In this document: positions 28,414-35,878 of the stretch, in pieces
How the letters are laid out: each line of letters starts with the position of its first letter
How positions within the stretch are numbered: position 1 is the stretch's first letter
Assembly: GCA_035934995.1 (NCBI GenBank)
Contig: DASYXI010000010.1
Coordinates: 1-52,132 of the forward strand
From: REEB95 sp035934995
GTDB taxonomy: Bacteria; Pseudomonadota; Alphaproteobacteria; ATCC43930; CGMCC-115725
Length of the DNA: 52,132 bases
Direction: 5' to 3'
Notes under the pieces: generated by a model
The model's input: only the letters and a program-made list of their open reading frames with translations
Told to the model about the DNA's origin: nothing
The model's database searches: none
Position numbers and translations under genes: made by a program

Positions 28414-29619
28414 ATGACGGCTTCGCTCGCTATGGCCCAGCGCATGTCGCGCTTGGGCACCGAGAGCGCCTTCGAGGTGCTCGCCCGCGCCAAGGCACTC
28501 GAGGCGCAGGGCCGCAGCATCATCAACCTCGGCATCGGCCAGCCGGATTTTCCGACGCCGCCGCACATCGTCGAGGCCGGCCGCAAGGCGCTCGCCGACG
28601 GCCATCATGGCTACACGCCGACCAACGGCATTCCCAAGCTGCGCGAAGCGGTGGTGGCCGACCTGCTTCGCCGTCACGGCGTCAACGTGTCGCCGGACCG
28701 CGTGCTGGTCGTGCCAGGTGGCAAGGTGACGATGTTCTTCGCCATCATGATGTTCGGCGAAGCCGGCGCCGAGATCCTCCATCCCAATCCGGGCTTTCCG
28801 ATTTACGAAAGCGTCATCCGCTTTTCCGGCGCGACGCCGGTGCCGATCGATCTGCATGAATCGAAAGGCTTCTCGTTCAGCGCCGACGAAGTCCTTGCCA
28901 AGCTGACCGAACGCTCGCGCCTCATCATCGTCAACAGTCCGGCCAATCCGACGGGCGGCGTCGTGCCCAAGGCCGAGCTCGACAAGCTGGTCGCCGGGCT
29001 CGAGCGCTTTCCCAAGGTCGCGGTGCTGAGCGACGAAATCTACGGCGAGATTCTTTACGACGGCGCGCGGCACGTCAGCTTGCTGACCTATCCGTCGATC
29101 GCCGATCGCGTCATCCTGCTCGACGGCTGGAGCAAGACGTATGCGATGACCGGCTGGCGGCTCGGCTACGGCGTGTGGCCGGAAACGCTGTTCACCGGCG
29201 CCGAGCGTCTGGCGGTCAACAGCCATTCCTGCGTCAACGCGGCGGCGCAGCATGCCGGCATCGCCGCGCTCACCGGGCCGCGTAAAGAAGTCGACGCGAT
29301 GGTCCGCGCTTTTGCCGAGCGGCGGAAGGTGATCACGGCCGCACTCAACAAATTCCCGGGATTGCGCTGCGCCACGCCGGGCGGCGCGTTCTATGCGTTC
29401 CCGAACGTCGGCGGCACCGGCATGGGCGCGCGCGAGATCGAGCGCCGCCTGCTCGACGAAGCCGGCATCGCGACGGTCGCCGGCACCAGCTTCGGCGAAT
29501 TCGGCGAAGGCTTCGTGCGCTTCTCTTATGCCGCCAGCCGCGAAGCGATCGAGGAAGCGATGACGCGGCTGGGCGAATGGTTGGCGCGGCAGGACAATCA
29601 GCGAGTGCCTGCCCGGTAA
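28414..29619 (+). CDS. Class I PLP-dependent aminotransferase
   Basis: 401 residues, aspartate aminotransferase fold type I. Visible are INLGIGQPDFPTPPHI at the N-terminus, NSPANPTGG (about 174-182), SDEIYGEILYDG, and the Schiff-base lysine K241 in GWSKTYAMTGWRLGYG. Close relatives act on aspartate, alanine or aromatic amino acids; the substrate cannot be assigned. An alternative start MAQRMSRLG lies 18 bases inside. It lies 179 bases upstream of glnB, with the glnB sigma-54 promoter between. Confidence 0.88.
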   Translation: MTASLAMAQRMSRLGTESAFEVLARAKALEAQGRSIINLGIGQPDFPTPPHIVEAGRKALADGHHGYTPTNGIPKLREAVVADLLRRHGVNVSPDRVLVVPGGKVTMFFAIMMFGEAGAEILHPNPGFPIYESVIRFSGATPVPIDLHESKGFSFSADEVLAKLTERSRLIIVNSPANPTGGVVPKAELDKLVAGLERFPKVAVLSDEIYGEILYDGARHVSLLTYPSIADRVILLDGWSKTYAMTGWRLGYGVWPETLFTGAERLAVNSHSCVNAAAQHAGIAALTGPRKEVDAMVRAFAERRKVITAALNKFPGLRCATPGGAFYAFPNVGGTGMGAREIERRLLDEAGIATVAGTSFGEFGEGFVRFSYAASREAIEEAMTRLGEWLARQDNQRVPAR

Positions 29620-29706
29620 TCGTGCACCCTTGCCTATTTTTTGGTCTTGTTGTTCTTATCCCCTGGATTGAAGCGGCATTTGCCGTGGCGCCGGCATGGC
29701 GAACTG

Positions 29707-29722
29707 TGGCACGCGGAATGCT
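29707..29722 (+). promoter_or_regulatory. Sigma-54 promoter of glnB-glnA
   Basis: TGGCACGCGGAATGCT, with the invariant GG (29708-29709) and GC (29720-29721) separated by exactly ten bases; only one mismatch to TGGCACG-N4-TTGC. It lies 77 bases upstream of the glnB start codon. Sigma-54 plus NtrC control of glnBA is established in Azospirillum and rhizobia. I see no full NtrC palindrome upstream, only a TGCACC half-like site at 29626-29631. Confidence 0.75.
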
Positions 29723-29798
29723 TTAAAGGCGGCAGGATCGAGACGGCGCCCGCGCGGACGCCGGTTTGGCGCAGGCGACAACAAGAGGGGGTATTCCC

Positions 29799-30137
29799 GT
29801 GAAGAAGGTCGAAGCGATCATCAAACCCTTCAAGCTCGACGAGGTGAAGGAAGCGCTGCACGAGGTCGGCATCCAGGGCATCACCGTCACCGAGGCGAAG
29901 GGCTTCGGCCGGCAGAAGGGCCATACCGAGCTCTATCGCGGCGCCGAATACGTCGTCGACTTCCTGCCCAAGGTGAAGATCGAGGTGGTGATGGACGATC
30001 CGCTGGTGCCGCGCGCCATCGAGGCGATCCAGCACGCCGCCCATACCGGCCGCATCGGCGACGGCAAGATCTTCGTGACATCCATCGAAGAAGCGATCCG
30101 CATCCGCACCGGCGAAAAGGGCAAAGACGCGATCTGA
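29799..30137 (+). CDS. glnB: Nitrogen regulatory protein P-II (GlnB)
   Basis: 112 residues, the exact P-II length when read from the GTG at 29799. AGAGGGGG lies 8-9 bases upstream of it, and the next residues, KKVEAIIKPFKLDEVKEAL, are invariant in the family. The T-loop GRQKGHTELYRGAEY has the uridylylation tyrosine Y51, and the ATP-binding GDGKIFVTSIEEAIRIRTGE is intact. P-II senses glutamine and 2-oxoglutarate and controls GlnE and NtrB. It is followed 115 bases later by glnA, as usual. Confidence 0.97.
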   Translation: MKKVEAIIKPFKLDEVKEALHEVGIQGITVTEAKGFGRQKGHTELYRGAEYVVDFLPKVKIEVVMDDPLVPRAIEAIQHAAHTGRIGDGKIFVTSIEEAIRIRTGEKGKDAI

Positions 30138-30252
30138 TCCGCTGCAAACCCATCGATTTACGGCCCGTGGCCCGCTAGGTTGACGCCTTCCGCCGCCGCG
30201 CCCGCCAAGAGCACCCAACCGAACGAACCAGCACGAGGGGAGACTGAATCCG

Positions 30253-31662
30253 ATGTCCGATCCGAAAAAAATCATGGAGATGATCAAGGAGCACGACGCC
30301 AAGTACGTCGACTTCCGCTTCACCGATCCGCGCGGCAAATGGCAGCACCTGACCTATCACATCAAGTCGGTGACCAACGATTTGCTCAAGGGCGGCGTCG
30401 CGTTCGACGGCTCGTCGATCGCCGGCTGGAAGGCGATCAACGAGAGCGACATGCTCCTGATGCCGGATTTCGCCACCGCGGTGCTCGACCCGTTCTGCGC
30501 GCAGACGACGATCGCGATCTTCTGCGACACGCATGAGCCGCTGACCGGTCAGCCCTATGCGCGCTGCCCGCGTTCGATCGCCAAGAAGGCCGAGAAGTAC
30601 CTTGCCTCGAGCGGCATCGGCGACAAGGCCTATTTCGGTCCCGAGGCCGAGTTCTTCGTGTTCGACGACGTGCGCTACAAATCGTCGATGGAGACGCAGT
30701 TCTATTCCGTCGACAGCGAGGAGGGCCCCTACTACAGCGACCGCAAGCTGCCGGACGGCAACACCGGCCATCGTCCGCCGATCAAGGGCGGCTATTTCCC
30801 GGTGCCGCCGGTGGACAGCACCTACGATCTGCGTTCCGAGATGCTGTCGACCATGGCGGACATGGGCCTCAAGGTCGAGAAGCACCACCACGAGGTCGCG
30901 CCGGCGCAGCATGAGTTGGGCTTCGAGTTCAACACGCTGGTCACGACCGCCGACCAGACGCAGATCTACAAATACGTGATCCACATGGTCGCCAACCAGT
31001 ACGGCAAGACGGCGACCTTCATGCCGAAGCCGATCAAAGGCGACAACGGCTCGGGCATGCACACGCACCAGTCGGTGTGGAAAGGCGACAAGCCGCTGTT
31101 CGCCGGATCGGGCTATGCCGATCTGTCGGACTTCGCGCTGCATTACATCGGCGGCATCATCAAGCACGCCAAGGCGATCAACGCCTTCACCAACCCGACG
31201 ACCAACAGCTACAAGCGGCTGATCCCGGGATTCGAAGCGCCGGTGCTGTTGGCATACTCGGCGCGCAACCGTTCGGCGTCGTGCCGCATTCCGATCGTCG
31301 CGAGCCCGAAGGCGAAGCGCGTCGAGGTCCGTTTCCCGGATCCGGCCGCCAATCCGTATCTCGGCTTCGCGGCAATGCTGATGGCCGGCATCGACGGCGT
31401 GCAGAACAAGATCAATCCCGGCCAGCCGATGGACAAGAACCTCTACGATCTGCCGCCCGAGGAATTGAAGGGCGTGCCGACCGTGTGCGGCTCATTGCGC
31501 GAGGCGCTCGAGAGCCTCAAGGCCGATCATGCCTTCCTGCTCAAGGGCGACGTGTTCACCAAGGACTTCATCGAGTCCTACATCGATCTCAAGTACGAGG
31601 AAGTCCACAAGTTCGAGCACACGCCGCATCCGATCGAGTTCGAGATGTACTACAGCGTGTGA
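30253..31662 (+). CDS. glnA: Glutamine synthetase type I
   Basis: 469 residues, GSI-beta size. Beta-grasp N-terminus with VAFDGSSIAGW. Catalytic domain with GPEAEFFVFD, the ammonia/metal-site GDNGSGMHTHQS, and NPTTNSYKRLIPGFEAPV. The adenylylation site is Tyr398 in NLYDLPPEE, so activity is expected to be controlled by GlnE. It makes glutamine from glutamate, ammonia and ATP. It is downstream of glnB and its sigma-54 promoter, with AGGGGAG before the ATG, and ends in a strong terminator. Confidence 0.98.
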   Translation: MSDPKKIMEMIKEHDAKYVDFRFTDPRGKWQHLTYHIKSVTNDLLKGGVAFDGSSIAGWKAINESDMLLMPDFATAVLDPFCAQTTIAIFCDTHEPLTGQPYARCPRSIAKKAEKYLASSGIGDKAYFGPEAEFFVFDDVRYKSSMETQFYSVDSEEGPYYSDRKLPDGNTGHRPPIKGGYFPVPPVDSTYDLRSEMLSTMADMGLKVEKHHHEVAPAQHELGFEFNTLVTTADQTQIYKYVIHMVANQYGKTATFMPKPIKGDNGSGMHTHQSVWKGDKPLFAGSGYADLSDFALHYIGGIIKHAKAINAFTNPTTNSYKRLIPGFEAPVLLAYSARNRSASCRIPIVASPKAKRVEVRFPDPAANPYLGFAAMLMAGIDGVQNKINPGQPMDKNLYDLPPEELKGVPTVCGSLREALESLKADHAFLLKGDVFTKDFIESYIDLKYEEVHKFEHTPHPIEFEMYYSV

Positions 31663-31694
31663 GCCTCCGAGCCTCACACACATGTGAACCCCCA

Positions 31695-31722
31695 CCCCGC
31701 CGGCCTTTCCGGCGGGGTTTTT
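31695..31722 (+). terminator. Intrinsic terminator of glnA
   Basis: Perfect 9-bp stem CCCCGCCGG / CCGGCGGGG with a 5-base loop, followed by TTTTT at 31718-31722, starting 32 bases after the glnA stop. Confidence 0.92.
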
Positions 31723-31806
31723 CTTTGGCCGATTCGGTGGCGTTGTTGCACCCGGCCGCCGCTGTTAAGCTTTGCCTATAACAAGCCGTTTCAGGGGGAG
31801 GACGCC

Positions 31807-33075
31807 ATGGCAACCGTTTCGTCGGTTCAATCGCGGTCGGCAGGTTATCGCTGGGGTCAACTCGTGCTCGGCCTCATCGTGATGATGTCGATCTCGAGCC
31901 CGCAATATGTCTGGACGCTGTTCACCGGCCCGCTCAACAAGGCGATGGGCACGACGCTCGCCGAGTTGCAGTGGACGTTCTCGCTGCTCATCATTCTTCA
32001 GACGTTCTTCTCGCCGTTTCAGGCCTATCTCGTCGATCGCTTCGGTCCGCGTCTGCTGATCGGCATCGGCGCGCTGATGGCGGGCGGCAGTTGGGTACTC
32101 TCGTCCCTCGTCACCAACATCTGGGCGCTCTATTTCACCTACGGGGTCATCGGCGGCTTCGGCACCGGCATCATCTATGTCGGCATCATCGGCTTGATGG
32201 TGCGCTGGTTCCCCGACCGGCGCGGATTGGCGGCGGGCATCGCCGCCGCCGGCTACGGCTTCGGCGCGATCTTCACCAGCTTCCCGATCGCTCACAGCAT
32301 CCAGGCGTCGGGCTATCAGCACACGCTTTTGGTCTGGGGCATCATCCAGGGCGTGATCGGCATCGCCGCCGCGCAAGGCCTGCGGACGCCGCCCGAAGGC
32401 TATCTGCCGGCGGGCTTCGATCCCGCAACCGCCCGGCGCGAACTGCAATCGAAGCGCAGCTACACGCCGCGCGAAATGCTCAAGAACCCGATCTTCTATC
32501 TGCTGTTCGTGATGATGGCGATGATGGCGACCAGCGGTTTGATGGTGGTGTCGAACGTCGGTCCGTTCGCGCACCAGTATAAGGTGGCCGACGTCCTGGT
32601 GCTCGGCATGGCGGCGCTGCCGCTGTCGCTGACGCTGTCGCGTCTCACCAACGGCCTGACCCGCCCGTTCTTCGGCTGGGTGTCGGATCACATCGGCCGC
32701 GAATACACCATGGCGCTGGCCTTCTCGCTCGAGGCGCTGGCGATCCTCGTGCTGTTCGCGTTCCTCGATAATCCGGCGATGTTCGTGGTGTTGACCGGCT
32801 TGGTGTTCTTCGGCTGGGGCGAGATTTTCTCGCTCTTCCCGTCGACGCTGACCGACACGTTCGGGCCGAAATTCGCCGCGACCAATTACGGCTTCCTCTA
32901 TATCGCGCAGGGCGTCGGCTCGATCCTCGGCGGACCGGCGGCGGCGTTCCTGAAACAATTGAGCGGCGGCTGGGGGCCGGTCTTCGTTATCGTCATCTGC
33001 CTCGACGCGCTGACGGCGATCCTCGCCATCTTCGTGTTGCGGCGGATGCGTCAGCGGCATTTGCAATCCGGCTGA
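31807..33075 (+). CDS. MFS transporter, oxalate/formate antiporter-like
   Basis: 422 residues with 12 predicted membrane segments. The segment-2/3 loop DRFGPRLLIGIGALMAGGSW and segment-8/9 loop GWVSDHIGREYTMA are the MFS A-motif and its repeat. Overall resemblance is to the OxlT/NarK-like monocarboxylate group. AGGGGGAGG lies just upstream of the ATG. It is followed 62 bases later by an acetamidase/formamidase-family gene, so the substrate may be a small carboxylate or amide. The substrate is inferred, not seen. Confidence 0.82.
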   Translation: MATVSSVQSRSAGYRWGQLVLGLIVMMSISSPQYVWTLFTGPLNKAMGTTLAELQWTFSLLIILQTFFSPFQAYLVDRFGPRLLIGIGALMAGGSWVLSSLVTNIWALYFTYGVIGGFGTGIIYVGIIGLMVRWFPDRRGLAAGIAAAGYGFGAIFTSFPIAHSIQASGYQHTLLVWGIIQGVIGIAAAQGLRTPPEGYLPAGFDPATARRELQSKRSYTPREMLKNPIFYLLFVMMAMMATSGLMVVSNVGPFAHQYKVADVLVLGMAALPLSLTLSRLTNGLTRPFFGWVSDHIGREYTMALAFSLEALAILVLFAFLDNPAMFVVLTGLVFFGWGEIFSLFPSTLTDTFGPKFAATNYGFLYIAQGVGSILGGPAAAFLKQLSGGWGPVFVIVICLDALTAILAIFVLRRMRQRHLQSG

Positions 33076-33137
33076 CTTGCGATTAAAGGCGTGGAGCGGC
33101 GGCGACGCCGCTCCCGCCGTTTGTTCCGGAGTTGCCG

Positions 33138-34388
33138 ATGTCCTCGCCGCCGCGTAAGCGCGCAACCGCGCGCTCCCGACCGAAACCGTTCGAAGCTTTC
33201 ATCGACGAGCTGTCGCGCCTGGCGCTGATCGGGCCGGAGGAGCGCGCCTTTCTCGCCAAGGGTTTTCAGTCGCGGGCCGTGCGCGACTTCCTCGCCACCG
33301 GCGCGCCGTCGGAACGCCAGGCGAAGCCGACGGCCGCGGCCGGCAGCGCGTCGGATGCGCTCGCCAAGCGCGCGCGCAAGGCCGGCTTGGTCCGTCAGAC
33401 CGGCGACAACGCGTTCCACGTCAAATCCGGTCCCGAGACCGTGCACTGGGGCTATCTGTGGAGCGCGGCCGAGCCGGTCCTGCACGTCGCGCCGGGCGCG
33501 ACGGTGACCATCGACACCGTCTCGCACGAAGGCTTGCTCGCGGACCAAGGCGATCCCGTCGGCTTCTTCAAGCGCTTCGGCATTCCCAAGGCCGAGGTCC
33601 TGGGAGATGCGATCGCGATCTATGCCAAGGTGCAGCATTCGGGCGCCGGGCCGCACATCGTCTCGGCGCCGGTTTTTGTCGAGGGCGCCGAGCCCGGCGA
33701 CGTCCTGGCGGTGCACGTGCTGGCGGCCGAGCCGCGCGTGCCCTACGGCGTCAATTCGGCGCGCATGGGCAAAGGCACGCTGCCGGCCGAATTCACCCTC
33801 AACCGCAGCCTGGTCATCCCCTTCGACATGGAAGCGCGGGTCGCGCGTTTCGCGCCCGGCATCGCGATTCCGCTCAAGCCGTTCTTCGGCATCATGGCGA
33901 CCGGCCCGGCGCTGACGCTGGGCAAGCTCAATTCCGCGCCGCCCGGACCGTTCGGCGGCAATATCGACCTCAACGAACTGATTGCCGGCTCGACGCTTTA
34001 TCTTCCGGTGCATGTTCCGGGCGCGTTGTTTATGACCGGCGACGGTCACGCCGCGCAGGGTGACGGCGAGGTCAATCTGACGGCGATCGAGACGTCGCTC
34101 ACCGGGACCTTCCGGCTCGAACTCTTGAAGCAGAAATTCTGGAGCCTGCCGCGCGCCGAAACCCCGACCCACTGGATTTGTTTGGGCCTGCACGAAAGCC
34201 TCGACGAGGCGATGCGCATCGCCGTGCGCGAGACGATCAAGTTCCTCGGCGAGGTGCACGGCCTCGATCCGGCCGACGCCTATGCGCTGGCGAGCGTCGC
34301 GATCGATTTCGAGGTGACGCAGAACGTCGACGGCGTGAAGGGCATCCACGCCATGATTCCGAAAGCGATCTTCCAAGCCGCCTCATGA
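33138..34388 (+). CDS. Acetamidase/formamidase family protein
   Basis: 416 residues. From about residue 95 it follows the FmdA_AmdA family: ETVHWGYLWSAAEPVLHVAPG, VSHEGLL, HSGAGPHIVSAPVFVEGAEPGDVLAVHV, PPGPFGGNIDLNELIAGSTLYLPVHVPGALFMTGDGHAAQGDGE in pieces. These enzymes hydrolyse small amides to acid plus ammonia. The first 90 residues are a basic, helical extension not needed for the fold. The ATG has GGAG 7 bases upstream. The stop overlaps the start of an ATP pyrophosphatase gene (ATGA). Substrate is unknown. Confidence 0.85.
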   Translation: MSSPPRKRATARSRPKPFEAFIDELSRLALIGPEERAFLAKGFQSRAVRDFLATGAPSERQAKPTAAAGSASDALAKRARKAGLVRQTGDNAFHVKSGPETVHWGYLWSAAEPVLHVAPGATVTIDTVSHEGLLADQGDPVGFFKRFGIPKAEVLGDAIAIYAKVQHSGAGPHIVSAPVFVEGAEPGDVLAVHVLAAEPRVPYGVNSARMGKGTLPAEFTLNRSLVIPFDMEARVARFAPGIAIPLKPFFGIMATGPALTLGKLNSAPPGPFGGNIDLNELIAGSTLYLPVHVPGALFMTGDGHAAQGDGEVNLTAIETSLTGTFRLELLKQKFWSLPRAETPTHWICLGLHESLDEAMRIAVRETIKFLGEVHGLDPADAYALASVAIDFEVTQNVDGVKGIHAMIPKAIFQAAS

Positions 34389-35131
34389 AGCCGCGCGCGG
34401 TTCTGTTCTGGAGCGGCGGCAAGGATTCCGGCTTGGCGCTCGACCGTCTGCGCCGCGCCGGCGACTACGAGGTCGCCGCGCTGATCACGACGGTCAACGC
34501 CCAATATGGACGCGTCTCGATGCACGGCGTGCGCGAAGAGCTGGTTGCGGCGCAAGCACGCGCCGCCGGCTTGCCGCTCGACACCATGTATGTCGGACCG
34601 TCGAGCACCAACGAGGCCTATGTCGCGGCGCTGCGCCAAACGCTCGGCGCCTGGCGCGAGCGCGGCGTCGAGACCGTCGCATTCGGCGACATCTTCCTGG
34701 CCGATCTGCGGCAATGGCGCGAAGGCCTCCTCGCCGAGCTCGGAATGCGCGGCACCTTTCCGCTGTGGCACGCCGACACGACCCAACTCGCGCAAGAATT
34801 CGTCGCGCGCGGCTTCCGCGCCGTGTTGTGCTGCGCCAACGACGCGATGCTCGGCGAAGCCGATGTCGGCCGCGACATGAGCGCCGAGTTCTTTACGACG
34901 CTGCCCGCGGGCGTCGATCCCTGCGGCGAGAACGGCGAATATCACAGCTTCGTCTGGGACGGACCGGTGTTCCGCGCGCCGGTCGCGTTCAAGATCGGCG
35001 AAAAAATCTATCGGCCGCTCGAAGCCGCGCCGGCCGCCGCGGCGGCGAACGGTCCTGTGATTCCGGTGCCGGCTGCAACCGGCGTCGGCGCAACAAAAGG
35101 CTTCTGGTTCGTCGATCTGCTGCCGGCGTAA
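34385..35131 (+). CDS. Diphthine-ammonia-ligase-like ATP pyrophosphatase
   Basis: 248 residues, N-type ATP pyrophosphatase (PP-loop) of the DUF71/Dph6 family. The PP-loop is WSGGKDSGLAL at about 9-19, and the family C-terminal motif is GENGEYHSFVWDGPVF near 180. In eukaryotes and archaea Dph6 adenylates diphthine and adds ammonia, but bacteria lack diphthamide, so the bacterial substrate is unknown. Its ATG overlaps the stop of the amidase-family gene, which implies coupled translation and perhaps direct use of the released ammonia. That last step is inference. Confidence 0.85.
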   Translation: MKPRAVLFWSGGKDSGLALDRLRRAGDYEVAALITTVNAQYGRVSMHGVREELVAAQARAAGLPLDTMYVGPSSTNEAYVAALRQTLGAWRERGVETVAFGDIFLADLRQWREGLLAELGMRGTFPLWHADTTQLAQEFVARGFRAVLCCANDAMLGEADVGRDMSAEFFTTLPAGVDPCGENGEYHSFVWDGPVFRAPVAFKIGEKIYRPLEAAPAAAAANGPVIPVPAATGVGATKGFWFVDLLPA

Positions 35132-35168
35132 TCGCGGAACAACCGCCGCCGCCAATCGTTATCCGGAT

Positions 35169-35351
35169 ATGAGCCCAATGCAGGTGCTGCGGCGCGCGCA
35201 GCAGCCGGGCAAGCCGAAGCCGCCCGGCAATCCGCCGACGCCGCCCGAACGCGATCCCGACAAGCCGCCGCCGATCGACGAGCCGCCCGAAACAATCCCG
35301 CCGCCGCCGATGGACGTGCCGCCGACACCAATGGAAGACGCGGTCGGCTGA
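35169..35351 (+). CDS. Possible small proline-rich protein
   Basis: 60 residues, about one third proline, of the form KPKPPGNPPTPPERDPDKPP, acidic toward the end. Similar short proline-rich ORFs recur in proteobacteria with no known role. The ribosome-binding site is weak (CCGGAT). An antisense frame is also open because of the GC bias. It may be real or may be composition alone. Confidence 0.35.
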   Translation: MSPMQVLRRAQQPGKPKPPGNPPTPPERDPDKPPPIDEPPETIPPPPMDVPPTPMEDAVG

Positions 35352-35360
35352 CCTAACTCG

Positions 35361-35759
35361 TCAGCGCGCGGGCGGAATCGGGCGCGGCTTGCGGTCGGCG
35401 TCGATCGCGACATAGGTGAAGATGCCTTCGGTGACCTTGACGGTCTCTTCGTCGGCAAGACGCCGCGCCCACACTTCGATGCAGACCGTGATCGACGTGC
35501 GCCCGACTTTTGTCACCGCCGCATAGGCGCTGAGTTCATCGCCGACGAACACCGGCCGATGGAAGCTCATCGACGCGATGCCGACCGTGGCGACGCGGCC
35601 TTGCGCCCGGCGCATCGCCGCCGAGCCGCCGGCCAGATCCATCTGCGCCAGAATCCAGCCGCCGAAAATGTCGCCGCGCGCGTTGGCGTCGGCCGGCATG
35701 GCGATCGTCCGGAGCGCCGGCTCGCGCGCCGGCGGCGATTCGTGTGTGGCTTTGGCCAT
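35361..35759 (-). CDS. Acyl-CoA thioesterase, YciA-like hotdog fold
   Basis: 132 residues. The signature ANARGDIFGGWILAQMDLAGG contains the catalytic aspartate and the hotdog helix, followed by VGIASMSFHRPVFVGDELSA. This matches the YciA/acyl-CoA hydrolase group, which hydrolyses short to medium acyl-CoAs in the cytoplasm. The start MAKATHES has AAGGAG 9 bases upstream. It diverges from parE. Confidence 0.9.
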   Translation of the reverse strand: MAKATHESPPAREPALRTIAMPADANARGDIFGGWILAQMDLAGGSAAMRRAQGRVATVGIASMSFHRPVFVGDELSAYAAVTKVGRTSITVCIEVWARRLADEETVKVTEGIFTYVAIDADRKPRPIPPAR

Positions 35760-35878
35760 GCGCGCATCTCCTTCGCTGGCCGGCAATCATAGCCGATTCG
35801 CCGAGACCGCTCTTGCTTCGACTGTCACCAGATGTTGTTATCCGCGCGTGATTCGCACCCTTGAACTTGCCTAGAACG

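Noticed and set aside
28369..29253. Minus-strand extension of the small YYRRR protein
   Set aside because: This part is antisense to the aminotransferase, which has an intact PLP lysine and family motifs. Only the last 96 codons look real.
35159..35458. Minus-strand glycine/serine-rich frame
   Set aside because: It overlaps the end of the thioesterase gene and mirrors the proline-rich frame; no ribosome-binding site or family match.
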